From assembly GCF_004310285.1 (NCBI RefSeq), contig NZ_SISF01000016.1, forward strand, positions 1 to 32,644: 32,644 nucleotides of DNA, written 5' to 3'. A program made the position numbers and the translations under genes. The notes below the pieces were generated by a model, which saw only the letters and a list, made by a program, of their open reading frames with translations, ran no database searches and was not told the origin of the DNA. This document shows, piece after piece, positions 15,094-23,753 of the stretch (its first letter is position 1; every line of letters begins with the position of its first letter). The DNA comes from Agrobacterium cavarae. Its GTDB lineage: Bacteria; Pseudomonadota; Alphaproteobacteria; Rhizobiales; Rhizobiaceae.

Positions 15094-16272
15094 ATGACCA
15101 TCGAGTTTGGCCACTGGCCAGAAAATCCCGTGAGATCATTTCAGGTTACCAAGATTCTGGGGCTTGCGTCCCTTGGATTTGCAGACGTCACCGAGATTTT
15201 TGAAGCCTGCAAGAGAATTGACCCGGAGAGTGACGACTCTTGGATCAGGGAATGGCTTGCGACATCGAGAGCCGTGGAAAAGCACGGGCGGGATGCTGAA
15301 GCCACCGGCAACTGGCTCTCCGCAAGAAACGCCTACTGCCGAGCGTGCAACTACAACCGTGTCGCGGAATTCTTGATTGAGGCCCAAGACACGCGAAAAA
15401 TTGATCTGCTTAAAAGGACATCTGAGCTATTCGACGCCGCCTCTCGCTATTTCGATGTGGTTCCTGAGAAGGTGCAAATCGACTACGAAGGTGTGAAACT
15501 CGAGGGGTATTTTTTCGCCCCACCCTGGGTGCAGGAGCCTAGAGCGACTGTATTGTCTTTGAATGGCGGCGATTGCCAGACTACGGAAAACTATTTCAAC
15601 ATTGGCCCAGCATTAATCCAAAGCGGATACAACTTCTTCGTTTATGACCAGCCCGGCACAGGACTATCCCTTTACGAAAAAGGACAGCCAAGGCGCGCAG
15701 ACGCGGAACACTTTCATTCCAAGGCAGTAGATTTCCTCGCTTCCCGGCCCGAGGTTGATGCGAGCAAGATCATTGTGTTCGGCGAGAGTTTCTCAGGCTA
15801 CGATTCACTTAGGCTTGCCTCACAGGATCCTCGTTTGGCCGCGGTCATTTCTAATGGAGGGCCACACAAGTTCAATTGGGGTGAAATGCTCAAGTGGATG
15901 CCGCCCAGCTACGCAGCCCACGCAATGCATATTTTGGGCGCAGAAAGCCTGGACGATTTTGCGAACGACCCTCGTTTCAACTACAATCTCGATGGTTTTG
16001 TGGAAAAAATCGAGTGCCCTCTTCTCGTCGTGCACGGCGTAGAGGAGGTGATGGTGCAACCAAATCCGCTCCATCAAGCTCTGACAAATTATCAGCAGGC
16101 AGGGACGTCCAACAAATCCTTCGTCGCGATCGAAGATCGGCGGCTGGGTGGTCTTGAACATTGCCAGGTGGACAATCGAAACGTCACGCATGAGGTCGTA
16201 TTGAATTGGCTGTGCTCTATCGGTCTGGGTCCGGCAGCGCCGCGCGGAATGACTGAGATTGTGCAGCCATGA
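15094..16272 (+). CDS. Alpha/beta hydrolase, DHPON-hydrolase/FrsA-like
   Basis: This 392-residue protein has an N-terminal helical region (about 1-125) before an alpha/beta hydrolase domain. That layout is found in 2,6-dihydropseudooxynicotine hydrolase and in the fungal Ayg1-type polyketide-shortening hydrolases, which break C-C bonds. Motifs are LNGGDCQTTENYF near the oxyanion loop, the nucleophile elbow FGESFSGY (Ser232) and LEHCQ (His356). At the position where the acid is usually Asp in HGxxD, the sequence reads HGVEE, placing Glu318 there. It lies 170 bp after the first monooxygenase and overlaps the second (ATGA), suggesting a shared pathway. Confidence 0.82.
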   Translation: MTIEFGHWPENPVRSFQVTKILGLASLGFADVTEIFEACKRIDPESDDSWIREWLATSRAVEKHGRDAEATGNWLSARNAYCRACNYNRVAEFLIEAQDTRKIDLLKRTSELFDAASRYFDVVPEKVQIDYEGVKLEGYFFAPPWVQEPRATVLSLNGGDCQTTENYFNIGPALIQSGYNFFVYDQPGTGLSLYEKGQPRRADAEHFHSKAVDFLASRPEVDASKIIVFGESFSGYDSLRLASQDPRLAAVISNGGPHKFNWGEMLKWMPPSYAAHAMHILGAESLDDFANDPRFNYNLDGFVEKIECPLLVVHGVEEVMVQPNPLHQALTNYQQAGTSNKSFVAIEDRRLGGLEHCQVDNRNVTHEVVLNWLCSIGLGPAAPRGMTEIVQP

Positions 16273-17540
16273 CCAGACCCAGAATACTTATTGTTGGGGC
16301 CAGCATCGCTGGACCTGCGGCCGCTTTCTGGCTCGTGCGTGCCGGCTTCGATGTCACCGTCGTGGAGCAGGCATCTGAGTTGCGCCGGGGCGGAAACGGT
16401 GTTGACGTAAGGTCGGAGGCGCTCGCAGTTATCGAGAGAATGGGCCTTTTATCTGCTGTTCGCGCCAAGGTCCTTAGAATCAAGGGCATGCGTTTCGTCG
16501 ATCACCGCGATCGGGAACGCGCGAGAATGCCGCTTGCTGCAATGGAACGGATGGTGGGTTCCGAGGATCTGGAGATCAAGCGCGGCGATCTGGCGGAACT
16601 GCTCTTCGACGCAACCAAGAACGACGTGAACTATATATTTGGCGAAACCATCAAAACTTTCACCCAAGATGAACGTGGGGTTGATGTCACGTTCGCAAAG
16701 GGGCCGCCTCAACGGTTCGACCTAGTCATCGGCGCGGATGGACTGCATTCGAGTGTGCGTCGTGCAGTGTTTGGGGCAGAGGAGGCGTTCCTGAAATTCA
16801 AGCGACACTACTTTGCTTTTGTGAACGTCGATCTTCCCATGGGCGAATACGGGTGGGTGACATTTTACAACGAGCCTGGAAAATCCGCGGCAATCTTCCG
16901 CGCCGAGCCTGGACTTGGGCAAATAAACTTCATGTTTCGCAGCGATACTCCGCTCAGCTACCATTACCGAGATGTCGAGAAGCAGCGCGCTATGCTACGC
17001 GAGGCCTTTACGGGTCTCGGCTGGCATGTACCTGCCCTGCTTGAGAAGACCGACAGCTCTCCTAATTTCTACCTTGATGCGCTTGCTCAAGTTCAGATGC
17101 CATCATGGTCGTCGGGGCGGGTGGTGCTTGTGGGAGATGCCGCATATTGCGCGTCCCCTGCGTCAGGTGCAGGCGCGCTTCTTGCATTAACCGGCGCTTA
17201 CCGGTTGGCAGGAGAACTGGCTACCCATGGAATTTCTTCCGCAGCCTTGTCAGGCTACGAAGCCGCCCAGCGCCCGTTGGTCGCGCAAAAGCAAAGGCAG
17301 TTATTTACGGGGCTATCTACGCCTCGCACCCGCTTGGGTATTATCACTCGCAACTGGCTACTGTCGCCACCACTTCGTGCGGTGATCTCAAGGATGCAGG
17401 GCAAGGAAACGCCAGCCAATATCCACGAGTACTGTTTTCGACCTGCCGTCTCGCTGCAAGCAGAGGGTGCGACTGGACTTGCAACTGAGAGGCTGCCTTC
17501 TAGCCCGTTTGCGCGCGAGGGCAGGGGTGTCGAGCGTTGA
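16269..17540 (+). CDS. FAD-dependent monooxygenase (second copy), group A
   Basis: This 423-residue protein starts at an ATG overlapping the hydrolase stop. It has ILIVGASIAGPAAAFWLVR (residues 5-23), the DG motif VIGADGLHSSVRR and the GD motif GRVVLVGDAAYCASPASG. It has the same fold as the monooxygenase at 13709 but is clearly diverged, and has a longer C-terminal tail (about 385-423) of unknown role. Coupling to the hydrolase suggests that hydroxylation and ring or side-chain hydrolysis act in sequence on one compound. Alternatives are a flavin-dependent resistance enzyme or a degradation step. Confidence 0.88.
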   Translation: MTRPRILIVGASIAGPAAAFWLVRAGFDVTVVEQASELRRGGNGVDVRSEALAVIERMGLLSAVRAKVLRIKGMRFVDHRDRERARMPLAAMERMVGSEDLEIKRGDLAELLFDATKNDVNYIFGETIKTFTQDERGVDVTFAKGPPQRFDLVIGADGLHSSVRRAVFGAEEAFLKFKRHYFAFVNVDLPMGEYGWVTFYNEPGKSAAIFRAEPGLGQINFMFRSDTPLSYHYRDVEKQRAMLREAFTGLGWHVPALLEKTDSSPNFYLDALAQVQMPSWSSGRVVLVGDAAYCASPASGAGALLALTGAYRLAGELATHGISSAALSGYEAAQRPLVAQKQRQLFTGLSTPRTRLGIITRNWLLSPPLRAVISRMQGKETPANIHEYCFRPAVSLQAEGATGLATERLPSSPFAREGRGVER

Positions 17541-17605
17541 TAAAAATAAGTATTGGAAGAGGTGAGCCCGCGCAGACAAATGCGATAAAGTTCGGACGGG
17601 ACAGA

Positions 17606-18484
17606 ATGCGGTTCATCACGAAACACGCGTGGCGTCTTGATGGAACATTGGTATCCTCATGCCGTACGGGACTCTTTTTTTTGTTGGCTATGCCCTTGCT
17701 TACCGCATGCACAACCGTGCCTCTAAAAGAGGGCGGTACGCTCAGCTCGTACAGTCGCCTTAGTCCTGAGAAAGGCAAACTGTCCAAGCGGCGAACTTAT
17801 GTCGACAGCGCGGCTCTGTCACCGTTGAGAACTGCTACGATCATTCCTACGAGCTTCACTCAGGCAGCCGCTTTGCGAGTGCAGACCCCGGATGATCGCA
17901 GATTGGTGACGAACATCCTTGATCGCTCACTCTGTATCGCGCTTAGTGACCGGTTTTACATGGTACCCTTCGGCCAGGGTGCCGACGTTACCATTCGCGC
18001 AGTCGTCACGGATATAATACCGACGGACAAAGTCGCAGCGGGAGCTTCAACGGCGTTAACGCTCGGGACCGCAGTAGCGCTTCCCCTAGCCGCTCCACGC
18101 CTGCCAATCGGGCTCGGCGGCATTGCGATTGAAGCCGAAGCAGTTGGCCAGCGAGGGAATCAGCTCGCTGCGTCGGTCTGGGCGCGCGGAGCTAACTCGA
18201 TTTCGAACACGCCACAAGTATCCGAGGTTGGAGATGCTTACGCATTAGCGGCCACTTTTGGGAGCGAGTTCGCAAAGCTTCTGGTCGATGGCCAGGATCG
18301 AAATGGACCCGATTTTTCGCTGCCATCAGCCAACCGGATCCAGTCATGGTTTGGTGGCAAGCCCAAGCACGCCGCGTGCGATACCTTCGGGCGCTCACCG
18401 GGTATAGCTGGCCGGATCGCTAATCGGCTGGGCGCTCCGCCTGATTGGACCGACAAACAAGCTGAGCTAGAGGCATCACGCTAG
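17606..18484 (+). CDS. DUF3313 family lipoprotein
   Basis: This 292-residue protein has a lipoprotein signal peptide (hydrophobic 22-31, lipobox LLTAC with Cys35). SSYSRLSPEKGKLSKRR, then VTNILDRSLCIALSDRF and LPIGLGGIAIEAEAV, match DUF3313 as I know it. DUF3313 proteins are predicted outer-membrane or periplasmic lipoproteins of unknown function. I chose the ATG at 17606, preceded by GGACGGGA. A TTG at 17537 overlapping the monooxygenase stop would add 23 residues before the signal peptide and is less likely. It is probably the last gene of the TetR-controlled module. Confidence 0.75.
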   Translation: MRFITKHAWRLDGTLVSSCRTGLFFLLAMPLLTACTTVPLKEGGTLSSYSRLSPEKGKLSKRRTYVDSAALSPLRTATIIPTSFTQAAALRVQTPDDRRLVTNILDRSLCIALSDRFYMVPFGQGADVTIRAVVTDIIPTDKVAAGASTALTLGTAVALPLAAPRLPIGLGGIAIEAEAVGQRGNQLAASVWARGANSISNTPQVSEVGDAYALAATFGSEFAKLLVDGQDRNGPDFSLPSANRIQSWFGGKPKHAACDTFGRSPGIAGRIANRLGAPPDWTDKQAELEASR

Positions 18485-18575
18485 TGCTGCGCTGGAGGAC
18501 TGTCATCACTACACCATGCGCTCTCACTATATCAATGATGATCAAGGACATGTTCATGCCTAAGCCTTTTAAGTG

Positions 18576-18591
18576 GCGACTGGACAGTCGC
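18576..18591. repeat. Inverted repeat GCGACTG/CAGTCGC
   Basis: GCGACTG at 18576-18582 pairs perfectly with CAGTCGC at 18585-18591. It lies in the 239-bp gap between the lipoprotein and LysR genes, which holds nothing else convincing apart from a 32-codon frame (18535-18633) of unknown status. It could be an operator for the LysR gene or a transcript hairpin. Confidence 0.3.
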
Positions 18592-18723
18592 GGACCCAAG
18601 TCAGCGAAACACCTCCCACCCGGCTCACGGTGAGTGGTTTCGTGGGCATGAGTTCTAAAGCAGCGATGGCAAACTCGCGGTCACCTGCCTTAGATTGTTG
18701 CGAACCTTATCACAGAGGTAGTT

Positions 18724-19692
18724 TTGCGCCGTAGCAAAGGTCGCGCAACAAGAGCGTCACGGATTTACGCACTTATAGACGGACGGGTTTCACTGAAATC
18801 GCTCGTCCAAACGCTGGCTGTTGCCGAGTATTTGAGTTTCCAACGGGCCGCTGCGGCGCTGGGCACCAGTCAATCGAGTGTCAGCGCCCGGATCAAGCTG
18901 CTGGAAGAGGACCTTGGTGTCATTCTCTTCCAGCGCAACACGCGCGGCGTTCGACTCACCGATGCTGGACGCGAGTTCGTCGATCAGGTTCAGGAAGCTA
19001 TCAGCATTCTTGATGCTGCGATCAACAACGCCGGAATGAACGCGCGCGGGGGTAAGGGCGAACTGCGGATTGGCGTTTATGCTCTTACAGCAGGCTGGTT
19101 CCTCGACCGATTACTAAATCAATTCCACGACACGTATCCAGATATTCAATTGCAAATCACAGAAGCAACGGCCCGTGATGCTGAGATCATGCTTCGGGAA
19201 TGCAAAATTGATATCGCTTTTATGGCCCAGAACCATGAAATTTCTGACCTCAATTCGCGAGTCATATGGCGCGATCGTCTGGTCGTCGCGTTACCAGTTG
19301 TGCATCCTTTGGCCCTGCGGACAAACATCGAGTGGCGTCAACTCGCTGGTGAAACATTTCTCGTTCGGCATGGCGGAAGCGGCCCACAGATTCATGACCT
19401 GATCGTCACGCGGGCGACTGGAAACTGGTTGACGCCGACAATTCACCGTTGCGATGTTGGACGCAGCACGCTGCTATCAATGATTGCGGCCGGCCATGGT
19501 ATTTCTCTGTTTGTGGAGGAAGTCATCCAAGCCAATACTGCGAACGTTTGCTTTCTGCCGATCAGCGACGAACCGGAAACGATCGCCTTTTCTGCGGTGT
19601 GGTCGCCCCAAAATCGCGATCCTGCGCTTTCAAAACTCCTCAGCATCGCGAAGAAAGTAGACTGCCACCACCTTTCCTCTTATATTCGGTAA
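18724..19692 (+). CDS. LysR-family transcriptional regulator
   Basis: This 322-residue protein has a winged helix-turn-helix at about 20-80 (VAEYLSFQRAAAALGTSQSS, then VSARIKLLEEDLGVILFQR) and a LysR substrate-binding domain from about 110 to 310. The start is taken as TTG 18724 with GAGG upstream, because no ATG or GTG precedes the conserved helix; the first 20 residues are therefore uncertain. It points the same way as traG, 140 bp upstream of it. It may regulate the DUF3313/monooxygenase genes or transfer; the sequence does not decide this. Confidence 0.85.
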   Translation: MRRSKGRATRASRIYALIDGRVSLKSLVQTLAVAEYLSFQRAAAALGTSQSSVSARIKLLEEDLGVILFQRNTRGVRLTDAGREFVDQVQEAISILDAAINNAGMNARGGKGELRIGVYALTAGWFLDRLLNQFHDTYPDIQLQITEATARDAEIMLRECKIDIAFMAQNHEISDLNSRVIWRDRLVVALPVVHPLALRTNIEWRQLAGETFLVRHGGSGPQIHDLIVTRATGNWLTPTIHRCDVGRSTLLSMIAAGHGISLFVEEVIQANTANVCFLPISDEPETIAFSAVWSPQNRDPALSKLLSIAKKVDCHHLSSYIR

Positions 19693-19832
19693 CGCATCCT
19701 GGGAGGCAGCTGCAGCCATCCTATTTGCCGCCGATGGTATCCGGCATTCCTCCGGCAAGACCTTTTCTGTTGCCACTCGCGTAAACCGCTATTCTCTGAT
19801 CGGCTCCGTCACTCTTGCCAATTGGAGCCTGT

Positions 19833-21821
19833 ATGCGTGGAGGCCGAATACTCTGGGGCCATGTCACTGTTGTTTTCACCATCGTCGTGCTGATGGTCTG
19901 GGCCGCGACGCAATGGGTTGCTTTCCGGCTTGGCTTCCAGCCCCAGCTCGGCGATCCCTGGTTCGATATTGCCGGATGGCCACTCTATTATCCACCGGCC
20001 TTCTTCTGGTGGTGGTTTTCTTACGACGCCTATGCGCCCGGCATCTTTACCGAAGGCGCGTTCATCGCCACGACCGGCGCGGTTCTTGCCATAGCTGCCG
20101 CCTTCTTCATGTCGATCATCCGGGCACGCGAAGCCCGCAATGTCGCCACCTATGGCTCAGCTCGATGGGCCGAGGATAGGGAAATCCATGCGGCCGGATT
20201 GCTCGGCCAGGATGGCGTCGTGTTGGGGCGACACCGCAAGGATTATCTGCGTCATGACGGCTCCGAGCATGTGTTGTGCTTTGCGCCTACCCGATCCGGC
20301 AAAGGTGTCGGCCTCGTGGTGCCGACGCTACTGACCTGGCCGGGTAGCTGTATTGTCCATGACATCAAGGGTGAGAACTGGAATCTGACCGCCGGCTTAC
20401 GGTCCAATCATGGCAGTGTCCTGTTGTTCGATCCGACCAATGTGCATTCGGCAGCTTACAACCCGCTTCTGGAAGTGCGGCAAGGTGAATGGGAGGTCCG
20501 CGACGTTCAGAACATCGCGGACATTCTCGTTGATCCCGAAGGCAGCCTCGACAAACGCAACCATTGGGAAAAGACCAGCCACAGCCTGCTGGTCGGTGCG
20601 ATACTGCATGTTCTCTACGCCGAGAAAGAAAAGACACTGGCGGGTGTCGCCAATTTCCTGTCCGACCCGCGTCGTCCGGTCGAGGCGACATTACGCGCGA
20701 TGATGGACACGCCGCATCTGGGCGAAGCCGGTGTGCATCCCGTCATTGCCTCGTCTGCGCGGGAGCTTCTGAACAAATCCGAGAACGAACGCTCCGGCGT
20801 GCTTTCGACCGCCATGTCGTTTCTCGGTCTTTACCGAGATCCGGTTGTGGCCCGCGTGACGGCGCGCTGCGATTGGCGCATTGCCGATCTGGTCGGTGCA
20901 AAAGAGCCCGTCAGCCTCTATCTCGTCGTGCCACCCTCGGACATCAACCGCACCAAGCCTCTTATCCGCCTCATCCTCAATCAGGTCGGGCGGCGGCTGA
21001 CCGAGGAACTGAAAACCTCCGGCAAGCGGCACCGGCTGCTGTTGATGCTGGACGAGTTCCCCGCACTGGGGCGGCTGGATTTCTTTGAATCGGCGCTCGC
21101 CTTCATGGCCGGCTACGGTCTGAAAGCGTTCCTAATCGCCCAATCCTTGAACCAGATCGAGCGCGCCTACGGGCAGAACAATGCCATTCTCGATAATTGC
21201 CATGTGCGCGTTGCCTTTGCGGCCAATGACGAACGCACTGCCAAGCGGATCAGCGATGCGCTCGGTACGGCCACGGAAATGCGCGATTCCACGAACTATG
21301 CAGGCCATCGCCTCGCGCCATGGCTGGGGCACCTCATGGTGTCGCGGCAGGAAACGGCGCGGCCACTCCTGACGCCCGGCGAAATCATGCAGCTTCCGCC
21401 CACCGACGAGATCGTCATGGTGGCGGGCGTGCCGCCTATCCGCGCGGCCAAAGCACGCTACTATGCTGATGCGCGGTTTCAGGAGAGGGTGATGTCACCG
21501 CCCGATCTGCGCAAGCAGCTGGTGAAAATCGCCACATCGGCGCAAGACGACTGGACAAGCCGCACTGTTGCGGCTGCGACCGGCAATGTCTCCGCCTCAG
21601 ATACATCCGATGACGATCCGGCCAATGCAGGTATCCGGCGTCAACCGGAACTGCCCGAGCATGAGGAAATCATCCCGCCACCTCCGCCACCATCGCAGGA
21701 GTTCGATTTCCTCGATGATGAGCCAGATGTCGATGCCGCCAAGGCCCGTGCCATGCGCCAGCGTATGCGCATGGTGGCGCGGCAGGCGTCACTTGACCCA
21801 AATGACGGCATCGAGCTTTGA
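19833..21821 (+). CDS. traG: Conjugal transfer coupling protein TraG (VirD4-like T4CP)
   Basis: This 662-residue ATPase has N-terminal membrane segments (about 8-30 and 72-95). The Walker A motif is PTRSGKGVG (152-160), Walker B is LLLMLDEFPALGRLDF, and a proline-rich, acidic C-terminal tail follows. It links the relaxosome to the mating channel and drives DNA export. The start is the ATG with GGAG 7 bases upstream; an earlier TTG is weaker. It resumes the transfer gene order interrupted by the cargo, since the relaxase gene normally lies not far upstream of traG in this element family. It is followed closely by the CopG gene. Confidence 0.95.
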   Translation: MRGGRILWGHVTVVFTIVVLMVWAATQWVAFRLGFQPQLGDPWFDIAGWPLYYPPAFFWWWFSYDAYAPGIFTEGAFIATTGAVLAIAAAFFMSIIRAREARNVATYGSARWAEDREIHAAGLLGQDGVVLGRHRKDYLRHDGSEHVLCFAPTRSGKGVGLVVPTLLTWPGSCIVHDIKGENWNLTAGLRSNHGSVLLFDPTNVHSAAYNPLLEVRQGEWEVRDVQNIADILVDPEGSLDKRNHWEKTSHSLLVGAILHVLYAEKEKTLAGVANFLSDPRRPVEATLRAMMDTPHLGEAGVHPVIASSARELLNKSENERSGVLSTAMSFLGLYRDPVVARVTARCDWRIADLVGAKEPVSLYLVVPPSDINRTKPLIRLILNQVGRRLTEELKTSGKRHRLLLMLDEFPALGRLDFFESALAFMAGYGLKAFLIAQSLNQIERAYGQNNAILDNCHVRVAFAANDERTAKRISDALGTATEMRDSTNYAGHRLAPWLGHLMVSRQETARPLLTPGEIMQLPPTDEIVMVAGVPPIRAAKARYYADARFQERVMSPPDLRKQLVKIATSAQDDWTSRTVAAATGNVSASDTSDDDPANAGIRRQPELPEHEEIIPPPPPPSQEFDFLDDEPDVDAAKARAMRQRMRMVARQASLDPNDGIEL

Positions 21822-21835
21822 GAGCGGAGACAAGC

Positions 21836-22297
21836 ATGACGACGCGCACCCGCATGAATGTCTATTTCGATCCCGCTCTGCTGAAACAGGTGGAAGCGCT
21901 GGCCTTGCGCCGAAATGTCTCGAAATCCGCAGTGATCGAGGCTGCCGTGGCATCCTTCATGTCAGGCGATACGACTGAACGGCTGGAAGCCGCCATGTCA
22001 CGCCGCCTGGACAAGCTTGGCCGTCAGTTCGACATACTGGACGAGGATATCGCCGTGCTGGGCGAAACCCTTTCGCTATTTGTACAATTCTGGCTGACCC
22101 TCACGCCGCCGCTGCCGGACAGTGCAAAACAATCGGCGCGCATCAAGGGAAACGAGCGTTTCGAGGGGTTCATGCAGTCGCTTGGTAAGCGCCTCGCCAC
22201 CGGTGACAGGTTCCTCAAAGAAATATCGTACGACATGGCTGCGCTACATGACACCCCACCGGGGGGTAAAACCGAAGGTGACGGCGATGGGATCTAG
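21836..22297 (+). CDS. CopG-like ribbon-helix-helix protein
   Basis: This 153-residue protein has an N-terminal ribbon-helix-helix (MNVYFDPALLKQVEALALR, then VSKSAVIEAAVASFM) and a helical C-terminal half (about 55-140; QFDILDEDIAVLGETLSLFVQ). GGAGA precedes the ATG, 14 bp after traG. Proteins of this kind lie between traG and trbB in many Trb-type elements and may repress the trb operon or act in the relaxosome. The fairly long C-terminal region is typical of that subgroup and may mediate oligomerisation. The paired hairpins downstream could be its regulatory target, but that is speculation. Confidence 0.85.
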   Translation: MTTRTRMNVYFDPALLKQVEALALRRNVSKSAVIEAAVASFMSGDTTERLEAAMSRRLDKLGRQFDILDEDIAVLGETLSLFVQFWLTLTPPLPDSAKQSARIKGNERFEGFMQSLGKRLATGDRFLKEISYDMAALHDTPPGGKTEGDGDGI

Positions 22298-22391
22298 GAT
22301 TGCAACCCGTCCTATTCACCGCCATGCCCCGCCGATGGCCGCACGCGCGTAAACATCTGTTGAATAAGTCCAAAATCAGGTTCTTTTAATC

Positions 22392-22408
22392 GACCCCGAT
22401 CCGGGGTC
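22392..22408. terminator. Hairpin GACCCCG/CGGGGTC with T-rich tail
   Basis: A perfect 7-bp stem with a 3-base loop is followed by TGTCTTTT. It lies in the 146-bp gap between the CopG-like gene and trbB and looks like a weak intrinsic terminator or attenuator. Its CGGGG and CCCCG arms can also pair with the next hairpin. Confidence 0.45.
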
Positions 22409-22420
22409 TGTCTTTTGCGC

Positions 22421-22439
22421 GCCCCGTCATGAACGGGGC
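22421..22439. promoter_or_regulatory. Hairpin GCCCCGT/ACGGGGC just before trbB start
   Basis: A perfect 7-bp stem encloses a 5-base loop that contains an ATG (22429-22431) in the trbB frame. The likely trbB start, 22444, is four bases after the stem, so the hairpin could mask its ribosome site. Confidence 0.4.
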
Positions 22440-22443
22440 CGCC

Positions 22444-23424
22444 ATGACTGCGTCACATCAAAAACCGGAAACGATTGCCCGCGGCGCTCGGATGCTGCGC
22501 ACCGCGCTTGGGGCATCCATCGCCCGGTTTCTGGAAGATCCCGGTGTGGTTGAGGTAATGCTGAACCCGGATGGCCGTATCTGGATCGACCGGCTGTCCG
22601 AAGGCTTGGCCGATACGGGGGAAAAGCTTTCTGCCTCCGACGGCGAGCGGATCGTGCGCCTCGTCGCCCATCATGTCGGCGCGGAGGTTCATGCCCGCAA
22701 CCCGCGTATATCAGCGGAGCTGCCCGAAACCGGTGAACGGTTTGAGGGGCTTCTGCCGCCTGTCGTCGCCGCACCTGCCTTCGCCATCCGTAAGCCCGCC
22801 GTCGCGGTGTTCACGCTCGACCATTATGTGGCTGCCGGGATCATGACCAGCCTTCAGGCCGAAGTGCTGCGTCTGAACGTCGCCACGCGGGCCAACATCC
22901 TCGTTGCAGGCGGCACCTCTACCGGCAAAACCACACTTACTAATGCGCTGTTGGTCGAAGTGGCGAAGACCTCGGATCGCGTCGTCATCATTGAAGACAC
23001 GCGCGAGCTGCAATGCGCCGCGCCCAATCTCGTTGCCATGCGGACCAAGGATGGCGTGGCCACACTTTCTGATCTGGTGCGCTCCTCGCTGCGCCTTCGC
23101 CCTGATCGCATTCCGGTCGGTGAAGTCCGCGGGTCCGAAGCCCTCGATCTGCTCAAAGCCTGGGGGACGGGACATCCCGGCGGCATCGGCACCATCCATG
23201 CCGGTTCCGGCATCGGTGCGCTGCGCCGTCTCGAACAGCTCATCCAGGAAGCCGTCATCACCGTCCCGCGCGCGCTGATCGCCGAGACCATCGACCTTGT
23301 TGCTGTCCTTGCCGGACGCGGATCGTCGCGACGGCTGGTCGAACTCGCCCGCGTTGATGGGCTGGGACCGGACGGCGACTACGCCATTACCCCCGCAACC
23401 ACCTCGAAAGGAGATCCTTCATGA
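22444..23424 (+). CDS. trbB: Conjugal transfer ATPase TrbB (VirB11-like)
   Basis: This 326-residue secretion ATPase has the N-terminal region [20 protein letters not shown], Walker [10 protein letters not shown] (156-164), the Asp box [25 protein letters not shown], and the His box [13 protein letters not shown]. It energises pilus assembly and channel function at the inner membrane. I prefer the ATG at 22444 because the earlier in-frame ATG (22429) sits in a hairpin loop with no ribosome site. The stop overlaps the trbC ATG. Confidence 0.95.
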   Translation: MTASHQKPETIARGARMLRTALGASIARFLEDPGVVEVMLNPDGRIWIDRLSEGLADTGEKLSASDGERIVRLVAHHVGAEVHARNPRISAELPETGERFEGLLPPVVAAPAFAIRKPAVAVFTLDHYVAAGIMTSLQAEVLRLNVATRANILVAGGTSTGKTTLTNALLVEVAKTSDRVVIIEDTRELQCAAPNLVAMRTKDGVATLSDLVRSSLRLRPDRIPVGEVRGSEALDLLKAWGTGHPGGIGTIHAGSGIGALRRLEQLIQEAVITVPRALIAETIDLVAVLAGRGSSRRLVELARVDGLGPDGDYAITPATTSKGDPS

Positions 23425-23753
23425 TCCGCACGATTTCGCGCGGCCGCCGCATCATGGCAACCGCCGCCGCAACTGTTTCCATCAGCCTGATGCTGGCGCC
23501 CGCCGCACATGCATCCGGCTCGTCGATGCCCTGGGAGGCGCCGCTTCAATCGATCCTTCAGTCGATCGAGGGGCCGGTCGCCAAGATCATCGCGGTGATC
23601 GTCATTATCGCCACTGGCCTCGCGTTGGCCTTCGGCGACACCTCGGGCGGTTTCCGCCGCCTGATCCAGATCGTCTTCGGCCTCAGCATCGCCTTTGCCG
23701 CCAGTTCGTTCTTCCTGTCGTTTTTCTCGTTCGGCGGCGGGGCGCTCATCTGA
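23421..23753 (+). CDS. trbC: Conjugal transfer pilin TrbC (VirB2-like)
   Basis: This 110-residue pilin precursor has a long signal peptide (to about residue 32, ending AHA), then two hydrophobic helices (about 54-70 and 82-108). It has the size and layout of TrbC/VirB2 pilins. The processed peptide would be trimmed and cyclised by the TraF peptidase encoded at 383-928. It overlaps trbB by four bases and shares one base with trbD (TGATG). Confidence 0.92.
   Translation: MIRTISRGRRIMATAAATVSISLMLAPAAHASGSSMPWEAPLQSILQSIEGPVAKIIAVIVIIATGLALAFGDTSGGFRRLIQIVFGLSIAFAASSFFLSFFSFGGGALI

Noticed and set aside
18535..18633. 32-codon frame beginning MMIKDMFMPKPFKWR, briefly considered as an IS6-type transposase remnant
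   Set aside because: Only a few N-terminal residues are suggestive, no terminal inverted repeats were found, and the rest does not fit a transposase.
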